NCBI GenBank assembly: GCA_030123625.1
Contig: CP126121.1
Span: 1,590,179 to 1,654,178, forward strand
DNA length: 64,000 nucleotides
From: Nitrospira sp.
GTDB lineage: Bacteria > Nitrospirota > Nitrospiria > Nitrospirales > Nitrospiraceae
Direction: 5' to 3'
Position numbers and translations under genes: made by a program. The first letter of the stretch is position 1, and each line of letters begins with the position of its first letter. This document shows positions 37,022 through 45,411 of this stretch, piece by piece. Below the pieces are notes generated by a model. That model saw nothing but the letters and a program-made list of their open reading frames with translations, had not been told where the DNA came from and did no database searches.

Positions 37022-37738
37022 TTACGACTTGTGTAGTCCGCACTCGGTCTTGGCAAAATTCTTCCAGCGACCTGCCCGCGGATCATCGCCTGGTACCACT
37101 GGAGCGGTGCAATAGGTGCAGCCGATGCTGGGATAATTCTGATCGTGCAGGGGATTGTACGGAACTTCGTAGACCTTGATGTAGGTCCACACGTCGGTCG
37201 ATGTCCACCGGGCCAGAGGATTAATCTTGATCAATTCAAACTTCTGGTCCCACTCAATCAACCCGGCATTGGCACGGGATGGGGCCTGATCACGCCTGAT
37301 TCCGGTAATCCATGCGTCGTATCCTCGTAGAACGCGCGTCAAGGGTTCGACTTTCCGCAGCTGGCAGCATTGGTCCGGATTTCGGACCCACAGCGCCTCG
37401 CCGTACGATTCTGCTTGGACCTCCGGTGCGAGCAATGGCTTCACCTGGATGATCTGCGTCGACTGAAGATTGTATCGTTCAATCACTCGATCCCGCGTGG
37501 CATAGGTTTCAGGAAACAAAAAATCGGTATCGAGATAGAACAACGGCACCGAGGGATTGATCCGATACACCATATCGACGAGGACCACGTCTTCCGCTCC
37601 GAAGCTGCAGGCCACAACAACTTTTGGGCCGTATCGCTCGATAGCAGCCGCCAGCACATCTTGTGGCTGCTTCGTCTCGAACGAAGCGCTCCAGGCTTGA
37701 AGTTCTGCAACCAGTTCGGAACGGCCGTTCACGGTCAT
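37022..37738 (-). CDS. cysH: Assimilatory APS/PAPS reductase
   Basis: A thioredoxin-dependent reductase giving sulfite. The 238 residues have the PP-loop region VACSFGAEDVVLVDMVYR, the FYLDTDFLFPETY motif, a Cys pair in NPDQCCQLRKVEPL, and CTYC in IGCTYCTAPV. ECGLH near the C-terminus carries the catalytic Cys. The CC plus CXXC set is the [4Fe-4S] ligand pattern of enzymes that use APS directly, so APS kinase should be dispensable. It lies 16 nt after the sir-tusA gene. Confidence 0.94.
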   Translation of the reverse strand: MTVNGRSELVAELQAWSASFETKQPQDVLAAAIERYGPKVVVACSFGAEDVVLVDMVYRINPSVPLFYLDTDFLFPETYATRDRVIERYNLQSTQIIQVKPLLAPEVQAESYGEALWVRNPDQCCQLRKVEPLTRVLRGYDAWITGIRRDQAPSRANAGLIEWDQKFELIKINPLARWTSTDVWTYIKVYEVPYNPLHDQNYPSIGCTYCTAPVVPGDDPRAGRWKNFAKTECGLHKS

Positions 37739-37754
37739 GGCAAATCCGATCCCT

Positions 37755-40244
37755 TTATCCTTCGACTTTTTCGACCAGAATCCGATAATGCGACGCTTCC
37801 AGCTCCAAGGCCTCTTGGATCAGCACCCTGTGTCCGTCATTCTTCAGACTCATCGGCACGTTCTTGATCGGTTCACCCGCGTCGAGCCACACTTCCAACC
37901 GTTCACCGGCATCCATCATTTCCAGTTTCAACTTCGTCTTCACATAGTTCATTGGGCATGCCACGCCACGCAAGTCGTAAACAGGCGCACCCGTCGGAAC
38001 AGGAGTAACTGGTTCGGTTTCAACCGGTGCAGGCGCGACCGGAGACTTTTCTTCTTTCATAGCCGACAGCTTGAGGTCCTTCCCCATCTGATCCGTCGCC
38101 GTTCGGCAGGCATCGACAAATCCCTTAGCAAAGACCATCTTCTCCCGGGCCGATTCAGCCGACGTCTCCTTTGGCCCCAGATCGCTGACTTTCTTGCTGA
38201 GGTCTCGATAGACGGATGGCACAATACCTTTCTGCGCAATCCTGCTGTCGAACTCGATGAATGTTTCGGCGTCTGTCGATGGTTCCAGCCCTTCGGTCAC
38301 CAACAGAGCCTTGGCCGCGGCCAGTACGGCTCGATAGGACTTGTTCACCGATACGGAATATTGATGCTTCTCAACGAGCAGCTTCGCTTGGTAGAGCTCT
38401 TGATCGGCCTCCAGGATGCCGTTTTCGATCATCTCCAGCGCACCGCCTGCACATTCGCCGGGGCCTAGATCCTCGAGGATAAATTCTTCCTCACCCTCCC
38501 AATCATAATAGAACGTGGGATCCTCTTCATAAGACGGCACGATGGTGTACGGGATCAACTCGTCTTTCAGCTTGCTCTTCCCAACGCGCGCGATGAATGC
38601 CGGCAAATTCTCGTTCGCTTGGCGGTCACGACGGTACACATCGATCAAATGAGCGAGCGCCGCCGGTACGGCTTTCGCCGGCAACTTCACGGTCATCTGG
38701 CCGATCTTGGCCGTGCCGTTCACCGAACCACCGAGGTGCAATTCATAGTGCGGGGCGATGTGGTCACCCAGGCGTTTTCCGACTCCATGCAACCCGATTG
38801 TTGAAATGTGATGCTGTGCACAGGAATTATGACAGCCGCTGATCTTCACGCTTACATCCTGGAGATCTTCCGGAACACGGCCTGCTGGAAACACTTCGGC
38901 CAACGCACGTGCGAGGCCTTTGGATGATGTGATCCCAAGCCCGCATGTATCCGTGCCGGGGCAGGCAATAATGTCTTCAACCAGCTCGGCACCGGGATCC
39001 GCCAATCCGTGGGACGCCAGGTCCTCGTAGAAATGCGGAATCTGATCGGCAGGAATCCATCGGATGACCAGATTTTGATTGATCGTGGTGCGAAGATTGC
39101 CGTTCGAATAGCGCTCGGCCAGGTCAGCGACAAACAGCATCTGTTCAGCTGTAATATCCCCCATAAACAGCTTGATCGCGGCCGTGACGTATCCATCTTG
39201 CTTCTGTTTCACAACGTTGGTCCGTTTCCACATCTCGAACGGCGTCTCGTGGCCAATCGCATGGGCTCCGTTGCCGTTGCCATTCCCGTTTCCATTTGCC
39301 GCCCCGTTTCTCGTCGGCATGATGAGCCGGGGGGGAGCATCCTGATGCTGAAGCAGGGACAAAGGCCCATTCTTGGGAAGTGTGTGTCCCATCGCGACGT
39401 AGGCTGCTTCCCAGCGCCGTTTGAATTCGTCAAATCCCAGTTTGTCGATCACGAACTTCATCCTGGCCTTGTTTCGATTTTTTCGATTGCCGAGGGTATC
39501 GAAGACTTTAATCACGGCCTCAATACTGGGAATCAGCTCCTCCATCGGTGTAAATTCACGAAGAAGTTGCGCGATCCGCGGAGCGGCCCCCAACCCACCA
39601 CCTGCCACCATTCGGAAGCCGATTTCTCCGTCGGCTCGTTTGACGGCCAACAGACCGATATCGTGGATGGGAGTCAGAGCACAGTCATGTTTGCAGCCGG
39701 AGAACGCAATTTTGAACTTTCGCGGCAGACTTTGATTCAAGGGGTTCCGCAACAAGTGATACGCGACCGTCTTCGCATACGGAGTCACATCGAACACTTC
39801 TCCTTGACACACGCCCGCTAAATGACACGCCGTCACATTTCGTACAGTGTTGGCACAGGCTTCCCTGGTGGTCAGACCGACTTCGGCTAGTCCTCGCATG
39901 ATGCCCGGCACGTCCTTGAGCTCCACAAAGTGCATCTGAATATCTTGCCTCGTCGTGACGTGGCCGACTCCGGTCGCATAGTGGTCGGCGAGCTCCGCCA
40001 CACGTCGTAGCTGATTTGCGGTGATGCCGCCGAACGGAATCTTGATACGGACCATCTGCACACCGGACTGACGCTGCCCGTATATGCCGTATTGCAGGCG
40101 GAACGGCTTGAAGAGATCGGTGGAGATCTCTCCGGCCAATGTTCGCAGGGCTTCGATTTCGAAGGTTTCTATTTCTTCTAGAATGGTCGGCGGAATCGGA
40201 TTCGTGACAATTTTTGGGATGGGGAGGGATTCAACTGGGTTCAT
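37755..40244 (-). CDS. sir: Siroheme nitrite/sulfite reductase with C-terminal TusA domain
   Basis: 829 residues. Each half carries a C-X5-C...C-X3-C set for siroheme/[4Fe-4S]: Cys140, 146, 184, 188 (TACHLAGVC, FSGCKHDCAL) and Cys428, 434, 471, 475 (ACPGTDTCG, ISGCHNSCAQ). A Gly/Asn-rich linker at about 313-328 joins the halves. After a helical region (about 600-740), a TusA-like domain ends the protein (YDLRGVACPMNYVKTKLKL). In the operon it should reduce sulfite to sulfide for cysteine; the TusA part could relay sulfur. Two complete ligand sets and the fusion are unusual for an assimilatory enzyme. Confidence 0.88.
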   Translation of the reverse strand: MNPVESLPIPKIVTNPIPPTILEEIETFEIEALRTLAGEISTDLFKPFRLQYGIYGQRQSGVQMVRIKIPFGGITANQLRRVAELADHYATGVGHVTTRQDIQMHFVELKDVPGIMRGLAEVGLTTREACANTVRNVTACHLAGVCQGEVFDVTPYAKTVAYHLLRNPLNQSLPRKFKIAFSGCKHDCALTPIHDIGLLAVKRADGEIGFRMVAGGGLGAAPRIAQLLREFTPMEELIPSIEAVIKVFDTLGNRKNRNKARMKFVIDKLGFDEFKRRWEAAYVAMGHTLPKNGPLSLLQHQDAPPRLIMPTRNGAANGNGNGNGNGAHAIGHETPFEMWKRTNVVKQKQDGYVTAAIKLFMGDITAEQMLFVADLAERYSNGNLRTTINQNLVIRWIPADQIPHFYEDLASHGLADPGAELVEDIIACPGTDTCGLGITSSKGLARALAEVFPAGRVPEDLQDVSVKISGCHNSCAQHHISTIGLHGVGKRLGDHIAPHYELHLGGSVNGTAKIGQMTVKLPAKAVPAALAHLIDVYRRDRQANENLPAFIARVGKSKLKDELIPYTIVPSYEEDPTFYYDWEGEEEFILEDLGPGECAGGALEMIENGILEADQELYQAKLLVEKHQYSVSVNKSYRAVLAAAKALLVTEGLEPSTDAETFIEFDSRIAQKGIVPSVYRDLSKKVSDLGPKETSAESAREKMVFAKGFVDACRTATDQMGKDLKLSAMKEEKSPVAPAPVETEPVTPVPTGAPVYDLRGVACPMNYVKTKLKLEMMDAGERLEVWLDAGEPIKNVPMSLKNDGHRVLIQEALELEASHYRILVEKVEG

Positions 40245-40285
40245 ATACCGATCTCCTTGCCTCCTCAGGAGAGGAGCCTTCTAAG

Positions 40286-40735
40286 TCAAATGTGGTACAT
40301 TGGGTTGCGCTGAGCGTCGATCGTCCGTAGACGCATCGCCAAATGTTCGACGGTCACGTTTTCGAGGACTTTCCGTTCCGCCTGCTGAACCTGCTCCCAG
40401 ACATCATTTAACAGCAGTTCCGGTTTGTTCGCGTGACGATCATGTGTCCGTTGACCGACAGATGATCGATGCAGGACCGGCCCTTCCAACGCCTCGAATA
40501 TATCGGCGATCGACATTGCCGCTGGTTCATGCGTGAGGAGATACCCCCCTTGGGCACCCCTTTGGCTTTCTACTAACCCGGCCTTTTTCATTGCATGGAG
40601 AACCTGTTCGAGAAAACGTATCGGAATCCCATGACGTCTCGCGATGGCTCGAGCTTGGATCGGAATTTCGTGTGCATGTATTGCAAGATCAACAGCTACC
40701 ATAATTCCGTACGTGGCCCGTTTGGACACTTTCAT
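40286..40735 (-). CDS. Rrf2-family transcriptional regulator (no Fe-S cysteines)
   Basis: A 149-residue winged-helix protein: MKVSKRATYGIMVAVDLAIH, IARRHGIPIRFLEQVLHAMK, GLVESQRGAQGGYLL, SIADIFEALEGPV. The three-Cys Fe-S loop of IscR and NsrR is absent: the protein has no Cys at all. It is therefore closer in kind to CymR, the Rrf2 repressor of cysteine metabolism in Firmicutes. It is the first gene of the sulfate-assimilation operon, 41 nt ahead of sir-tusA. A palindrome lies just upstream. Confidence 0.88.
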   Translation of the reverse strand: MKVSKRATYGIMVAVDLAIHAHEIPIQARAIARRHGIPIRFLEQVLHAMKKAGLVESQRGAQGGYLLTHEPAAMSIADIFEALEGPVLHRSSVGQRTHDRHANKPELLLNDVWEQVQQAERKVLENVTVEHLAMRLRTIDAQRNPMYHI

Positions 40736-40743
40736 TCTTTATT

Positions 40744-40757
40744 ATTCCGGTAGGAAT
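40744..40757 (-). promoter_or_regulatory. Candidate Rrf2 operator
   Basis: ATTCC-GGTA-GGAAT is a perfect 5+5 palindrome with a 4-base centre, located 8 to 22 bases before the rrf2 start codon. Its position over the leader suits autorepression and control of the whole sulfur operon. Inferred from location and symmetry only. Confidence 0.45.
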
Positions 40758-41010
40758 TTAGACACATATACATTCTTCTCACGTGGGCTGTCAAGGTACG
40801 GAAGAACTTCGTGGATTGAGTTCGTATACCAAAATAGCTTCGTAGTAAAATCCGACGCCGTAATCCGACGAAAACCATTATCTTTACTATCTATTTCATG
40901 CCTGCAAAGCCATACGGAAAACAGATCTGAAGGCCGGCACCTCTATAAATCCAATTGACATCGTTTACGCCCTAGGCAATAATCCGCCCTCTTCTTCAGG
41001 TGGTGCCTTC

Positions 41011-41598
41011 ATGTCTGTGCCGTCGTCTTCATTTACCATTCTGTTACTCACGAACGATACGGCTGTACAAGCCCTGGTGAAGCAGATATTCAAAGACGCC
41101 TTCGTTACGATCGCTCGGGACGCTTTGGCCTTTCAGAAAGAGTTGTCAAAACATCGGTTTGACGCCGTCGTGATGGAGCCGCAGGGCGGACAGGAGCAGA
41201 TAAATGCGCTCAATGACCACATCGACCTCTCCCGCACTCTTTGTATCAAGGGATCTAAGGCCGTCTTAAAAAAGACCCTGAAAACAATCCAACTGATGAA
41301 CCAGCCAGGCAACCTTCAGCAAAACAAAACCCGCGACGCCTCCCTGGAGAGTTATTTAGAGGTGAAAATGGGGGAATTCGTGAAGGGAATGAGAAACGGG
41401 TCGGCAAAAAACCTTCATCCGATCTTGATCTCCGCCGTGGAGCGCCCTCTCATCACTTCCGCCCTGCGGGAAACAGGAGGCAATCAAATACAAGCGGCTG
41501 AACTTCTCGGGCTCAACCGAAATACGTTGCGAAAAAAAATCGTTAATCTCCACATTCCGTTGAAACAAACGAAAGTGAGAGCAAGCCATCGTGCCTGA
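41011..41598 (+). CDS. Fis-type HTH protein with receiver-like N-terminal domain
   Basis: 195 residues. The N-terminal 110 look like a decayed response-regulator receiver (FTILLLTNDTAVQALVKQIF, HRFDAVVMEPQGGQ); the phospho-acceptor Asp is not in a usual setting. The C-terminus is a Fis/NtrC-type helix-turn-helix: ISAVERPLITSALRETGGNQ and IQAAELLGLNRNTLRKKI. It could act as a nucleoid or regulatory protein. An HU gene follows 73 nt later on the same strand, forming a pair of architectural proteins. Confidence 0.8.
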   Translation: MSVPSSSFTILLLTNDTAVQALVKQIFKDAFVTIARDALAFQKELSKHRFDAVVMEPQGGQEQINALNDHIDLSRTLCIKGSKAVLKKTLKTIQLMNQPGNLQQNKTRDASLESYLEVKMGEFVKGMRNGSAKNLHPILISAVERPLITSALRETGGNQIQAAELLGLNRNTLRKKIVNLHIPLKQTKVRASHRA

Positions 41599-41671
41599 AC
41601 AGGACTTCCATGGGTGTGCTGCTGGGCTTACTTCCCCTACCATCTCTCAAAACTCATGAAGGAGGGACATC

Positions 41672-41944
41672 ATGACAAAGGAAGAGCTGATCGCAAAGAT
41701 GGCCGCTTCAGCAGGAATTACGAAGGTTGCGGCCGGAACCGCCCTTCAAGCATTCACCGGCGCTGTGACTTCCTCATTGAAAAAAGGACAACGCGTCTCT
41801 CTCGTCAATTTCGGCACCTTCACGATTTCAAAGCGAAAAGCACGAATGGGAAGGAATCCACGGACAGGAGAATCACTCCGAATACCAGCAGCGAAGGTTC
41901 CGAAGTTTTCAGCCGGAAAAGAGCTTCGCTCTGCCGTGAGGTGA
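41672..41944 (+). CDS. hup: HU-family DNA-binding protein
   Basis: 90 residues with MTKEELIAKMAASAGITKVA, SLVNFGTFTISKRKARMGRN and the GRNPRTGE arm motif. It is the second HU/IHF member in the window; its sequence is nearer HU than IHF. The ribosome site AAGGAGG sits 8 nt before the ATG. HU binds DNA with little sequence preference and compacts the nucleoid. Confidence 0.92.
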   Translation: MTKEELIAKMAASAGITKVAAGTALQAFTGAVTSSLKKGQRVSLVNFGTFTISKRKARMGRNPRTGESLRIPAAKVPKFSAGKELRSAVR

Positions 41945-42038
41945 TGGTTCGCGCACTGAAGCGTGCCTGACCTAGAGATTAAAGAGAAGGTCGCATCTTT
42001 CAAGTAGCTGAAGGAATGCGACTTTCTCTTTCGTTTTC

Positions 42039-42067
42039 TTGACAGTGTCAACGAGGCTATATTAGCA
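42039..42067 (+). promoter_or_regulatory. Promoter of tRNA-Val
   Basis: TTGACA (42039-42044), a 17-base spacer, then TTAGCA followed by T (42062-42067). The same TTAGCAT -10 stretch at 17-base spacing precedes tRNA-fMet at 51901-51929. Confidence 0.6.
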
Positions 42068-42083
42068 TGCCTCCTTTCTCGAT

Positions 42084-42158
42084 AGGCGCGTAGCTCAGGG
42101 GGAGAGCGCTACCTTGACACGGTAGAGGTCGACGGTTCAAGACCGTCCGCGCCTACCA
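42084..42158 (+). tRNA. tRNA-Val (anticodon GAC)
   Basis: Acceptor AGGCGCG pairs with CGCGCCT, followed by A and encoded CCA. The D arm is GCTCAGGGGGAGAGC, the anticodon arm CTACC-TTGACAC-GGTAG (GAC), and the T arm GACGGTTCAAGACCGTC. 75 nt including CCA. Confidence 0.95.
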
Positions 42159-42166
42159 TTAAGCTG

Positions 42167-42212
42167 AGGCACTGGTTTGCCTCTCAGAGGCTCGGTGCCT
42201 TTGTTGTTTTTT
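42167..42212 (+). terminator. Two-stem hairpin with T tract between tRNA-Val and thrS
   Basis: Outer stem AGGCAC (42167-42172) with GTGCCT (42195-42200), inner hairpin GCCTC-TCA-GAGGC (42179-42191), then TTTGTTGTTTTTT. It most likely ends the tRNA transcript. Lying 27 nt before thrS, it could also act as a leader attenuator. Confidence 0.65.
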
Positions 42213-42238
42213 GTACTGTGGATCCAACTTCGTAAGCC

Positions 42239-44155
42239 ATGAAGATATCGATTAAAGGCGGTCCAAGCAGTGACATTCAGACCGGGGAGACGGTAGGTGA
42301 CGCTCTATCTGAACTAGGAGTTGCAAGCCAAGATATTCTGGCAGCCAAAGTAGATGGAACGGTTGTTGATCTGTCGCGTCCTCTCTCAGGAAGTTCGGTA
42401 GTCGAACCACTGCGGTTCGACAGCGCAGAGGGCCGCGAGGTATATCGCCACAGCAGTACCCATATCATGGCTCAGGCAGTAAAAGAACTCTTCCCGTCTG
42501 CACAATTGGCCATCGGCCCAGCCCTGGAAGATAGTTTTTATTACGACTTTGCCTTCGAACGTTCCTTTACACCCGAAGACCTAGAGCGAATTGAAGAACG
42601 CGCCGCAGAAATCATCAAGCGTAATCTCACCATCACAAGGCGGGAGTTTTCAAAAGGAGACGCGATCGATTTTTTTCGGGCCCGTGGCGAGCGCTACAAG
42701 GTCGAGCTGATTCAAGGTTTCCCTGACGGAGAGCCGATCACCGCCTACGCGCAAGGCGACTTCGTTGATCTCTGTCGAGGCCCCCACGTCCCGACTACCG
42801 GCTCCATTGGGGCCATAAAATTGCTCACCACGGCCGGAGCCTATTGGCGTGGCGATGAACGTAATCCGATGTTACAACGGATCTACGGGACCTCCTTTCC
42901 CACACGAACGGAAGTGGATGCCTACCTGGCCCGGCTGGAGGAAATTAAGCGGCGCGATCACAGAAAAGTCGGAAAAGAGCTGGATTTGATCAGCATTCAG
43001 GATGAGATCGGTCCCGGGCTGGTACTCTGGCACCCGAAAGGAGCGGCCGTCCGCCTGTTGATTGAAAATTTCTGGCGAGAACAGCATATTCGGGATGGGT
43101 ACCAGCTGGTCTATTCGCCCCATACTGCACGCCTTGATCTTTGGAAGACCAGTGGGCACCTTGATTACTACCGTGAAAACATGTTCCCGTCGATGAAGCT
43201 GGAAGGCAGTGAGTACCAGCTGAAACCGATGAATTGTCCTTACCACATTATGATTTATCAATCTCACCTGCGGAGCTATCGAGATCTTCCCATTCGCTAT
43301 GGGGAACTCGGAACGGTCTACCGCTATGAACGAACCGGCGTTCTGCACGGGCTCATGCGGGTGCGAGGATTTACGCAGGATGATGCTCATCTCTTCTGTC
43401 GCCCGGATCAAATGGAACACGAAGTCAGCCGGGTGCTGGACTTTACTTTTTTCGTGTTGCGGACATTTGGTTTCCATCAATTTGAAGTATTCTTGTCCAC
43501 CAGGCCCAAAGAGTCCGTGGGCGGTGACGAACATTGGGCTTTGGCCACCAGCGCATTGGAAGCGGCGCTGAAGAGCCGCAACATCTCCTTTCATCTCGAT
43601 CCGGGAGGAGGCGCATTTTACGGCCCCAAGATCGACATCAAGATCAAAGACGCGTTGGGCCGTTCGTGGCAATGTTCCACTGTCCAGGTGGATTTCAACA
43701 ATCCGGAACGGTTTGAATTAAGTTACATCGGGGAGGACGGGAAAGCCCATCGACCGATCATGATCCATCGAGCCCTGATGGGATCCATCGAGCGCTTTTT
43801 CGGCATTCTGATCGAGCATTACGGGGGCGCATTCCCGACTTGGCTGGCTCCGGTGCAGGCGGTGGTCATGAACATCACCGATCACCAGCAAGACTACGCC
43901 GCGGCTGTCGTCGCGCAATTGAAGGCAGCCGGCTTCCGTGCCGAAGCGGACCTTCGGAATGAAAAGATCGGGCTCAAGATCCGTGAAGCGGAAAAAGCGA
44001 AGATCCCCTTTATGTTGGTGGCCGGGAATCGCGAAATGCAAAATGGAACTCTCTCGGTACGAGGCCGAAGCGGATCAAATGTAGGAACCATGACAGTAGC
44101 TGAGGTAGTGGGTCTCCTTGGAACTGAGGTCCAACATACCCAGCGTGAATTTTAA
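42239..44155 (+). CDS. thrS: Threonyl-tRNA synthetase
   Basis: Class II synthetase of 638 residues. The TGS domain is residues 1-60 (MKISIKGGPSSDIQTGETVG). The editing SAD domain has HSSTHIMAQAVKELFP and CRGPHVPTTG. The catalytic core has motif 2 (YRYERTGVLHGLMRVRGFTQ), zinc-site residues (MNCPYHI), and motif 3 (IMIHRALMGSIERFFGILIE). The anticodon-binding domain is the last 110 residues. Length and all motifs are normal. It heads thrS-infC-rpmI-rplT, the classic order. Confidence 0.97.
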   Translation: MKISIKGGPSSDIQTGETVGDALSELGVASQDILAAKVDGTVVDLSRPLSGSSVVEPLRFDSAEGREVYRHSSTHIMAQAVKELFPSAQLAIGPALEDSFYYDFAFERSFTPEDLERIEERAAEIIKRNLTITRREFSKGDAIDFFRARGERYKVELIQGFPDGEPITAYAQGDFVDLCRGPHVPTTGSIGAIKLLTTAGAYWRGDERNPMLQRIYGTSFPTRTEVDAYLARLEEIKRRDHRKVGKELDLISIQDEIGPGLVLWHPKGAAVRLLIENFWREQHIRDGYQLVYSPHTARLDLWKTSGHLDYYRENMFPSMKLEGSEYQLKPMNCPYHIMIYQSHLRSYRDLPIRYGELGTVYRYERTGVLHGLMRVRGFTQDDAHLFCRPDQMEHEVSRVLDFTFFVLRTFGFHQFEVFLSTRPKESVGGDEHWALATSALEAALKSRNISFHLDPGGGAFYGPKIDIKIKDALGRSWQCSTVQVDFNNPERFELSYIGEDGKAHRPIMIHRALMGSIERFFGILIEHYGGAFPTWLAPVQAVVMNITDHQQDYAAAVVAQLKAAGFRAEADLRNEKIGLKIREAEKAKIPFMLVAGNREMQNGTLSVRGRSGSNVGTMTVAEVVGLLGTEVQHTQREF

Positions 44156-44181
44156 CCCACACATTAAAGAAGAGGTGGCCT

Positions 44182-44691
44182 ATCGTTCCCAAACTACGCG
44201 TGAATCGTGAGATTCGTGTCCGAGAAGTTCGCGTCATTGGTCCGGAGGGAGAACAACTCGGCATCCTTCCGACGCCGGATGCTTTTCGTCAGGCTCAAGA
44301 AAGCGGCTATGATTTGGTGGAAGTCGCTCCCAACTCCGTCCCCCCTGTCTGTAGGATTATGGACTTTGGGAAGTATAAATATGAGCTGAGCAAAAAAGAT
44401 CATCAAAGCCGGCGCCACCAAAAGTCCACCCAAGTGAAGGAAATCAAGTTGCGTCCTCGGACGGATAAGCATGACCTTGAGATTAAAGTGCGACAGATGA
44501 AAGCGTTTTTGGAAGAGGGTAATAAGACCAAGGTGACTCTCACATATCGTGGGCGAGAAATGGCTAATCAAGAGATGGGGCGTGCTGTGATGAATTCCGT
44601 CATTGAACAGTTGGCCCAAACCGGCACCATCGAGTATGCCCCTCGTATGGAAGGACGCAGTTTGATCATGATCGTAGCTCCGAAACATTAA
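44182..44691 (+). CDS. infC: Translation initiation factor IF-3, probable ATC start
   Basis: IF-3 keeps the 30S subunit free and checks the start codon. Continuing the conserved frame upstream of GTG 44200 gives IVPKLRVNREIRVREVRVIG with AGAGGTGG just before ATC 44182. Other IF-3 genes use rare start codons so that IF-3 can limit its own synthesis, so ATC 44182 (169 residues) is my preferred start; GTG 44200 is the alternative. The body has GYDLVEVAPNSVPPVCRIMD, VKEIKLRPRTDKHDL and KVTLTYRGREM. Both domains are complete. Confidence 0.9.
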   Translation: MVPKLRVNREIRVREVRVIGPEGEQLGILPTPDAFRQAQESGYDLVEVAPNSVPPVCRIMDFGKYKYELSKKDHQSRRHQKSTQVKEIKLRPRTDKHDLEIKVRQMKAFLEEGNKTKVTLTYRGREMANQEMGRAVMNSVIEQLAQTGTIEYAPRMEGRSLIMIVAPKH

Positions 44692-44730
44692 CGCGCAGCA
44701 CGGTGATTGCTGAACCAAAGGAACCTCCTC

Positions 44731-44925
44731 ATGAAAATGAAGACCCATAAAGGGACGAGTAAGCGTTTTACAAAGACCGGGAGTGGGAAAATCGTTCGCC
44801 GCAAGGCAGGCAAACGGCATCTGCTGACCCACAAGCGGCATGACCATAAGCGCCGCTTGAGCGGAACCACGGTCGTCGATCCGACCGTCGCTTCGTCGTT
44901 GAGCCGACTGCTTCCGTACGAATAA
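44731..44925 (+). CDS. rpmI: 50S ribosomal protein L35
   Basis: 64 residues from ATG 44731: MKMKTHKGTSKRFTKTGSGK, RRKAGKRHLLTHKRHDHKRR, highly basic and full length. AAAGGAA lies upstream. Part of the infC-rpmI-rplT unit. Confidence 0.95.
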   Translation: MKMKTHKGTSKRFTKTGSGKIVRRKAGKRHLLTHKRHDHKRRLSGTTVVDPTVASSLSRLLPYE

Positions 44926-44978
44926 CACGATCATTGCCATGGAGAAGAACATCAGGACCCTATAAGGAGTAATGAATT

Positions 44979-45347
44979 ATGCCTCGCGCAAAGGGTGGGC
45001 CAAAAACTCGGCAGCGGAGAAAGAAACGGATCAAGCTGGCGTCAGGTCAGTACGGCGGGAAAAGTCGCCTTTTTCGTTCGGCGACCGAAAGTGTCGATAA
45101 GGGCCTGACTTACGCATACACGGGTCGTAAGAACCGAAAGCGGGACTTCCGTCAACTGTGGATCGCTCGCATCAGCGCGGCCGTTCGAGCACAGGGAATG
45201 AGCTATGGACGGTTTATTAACGCGCTCAAGAAAGCGGATGTCTTATTGGATCGAAAAGTCCTCTCGGACATGGCGATTAAAGACGCCGCAGGGTTTCAGC
45301 AACTCATCGGACTTGCTAAGCAACAGTTGACCCCCACTACGGCCTAG
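44979..45347 (+). CDS. rplT: 50S ribosomal protein L20
   Basis: 122 residues: MPRAKGGPKTRQRRKKRIKL, ASGQYGGKSRLFRSATESVD, RKNRKRDFRQLWIARISAAV. Complete. L20 binds 23S rRNA early in assembly and represses its own operon in relatives. Ribosome site AAGGAG. A strong hairpin follows. Confidence 0.96.
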   Translation: MPRAKGGPKTRQRRKKRIKLASGQYGGKSRLFRSATESVDKGLTYAYTGRKNRKRDFRQLWIARISAAVRAQGMSYGRFINALKKADVLLDRKVLSDMAIKDAAGFQQLIGLAKQQLTPTTA

Positions 45348-45370
45348 CATCAAGCCCAAATAGAACGCCC

Positions 45371-45408
45371 AACGGAGGGGAAACGGCGCTTTGTCGTTTC
45401 CCTCCGTT
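45371..45408. terminator. Bidirectional hairpin between rplT and pheT
   Basis: AACGGAGGGGAAACG (45371-45385) pairs with CGTTTCCCTCCGTT (45395-45408) with one bulged G and a 9-nt loop. It lies between convergent genes, 24 nt after the rplT stop and 4 nt from the pheT stop, so it can serve both. Confidence 0.7.
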
Positions 45409-45411
45409 GTC

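Noticed and set aside
42167..42212. T-box riboswitch before thrS
   Set aside because: No specifier loop or T-box sequence; the structure is a simple terminator-like double hairpin.
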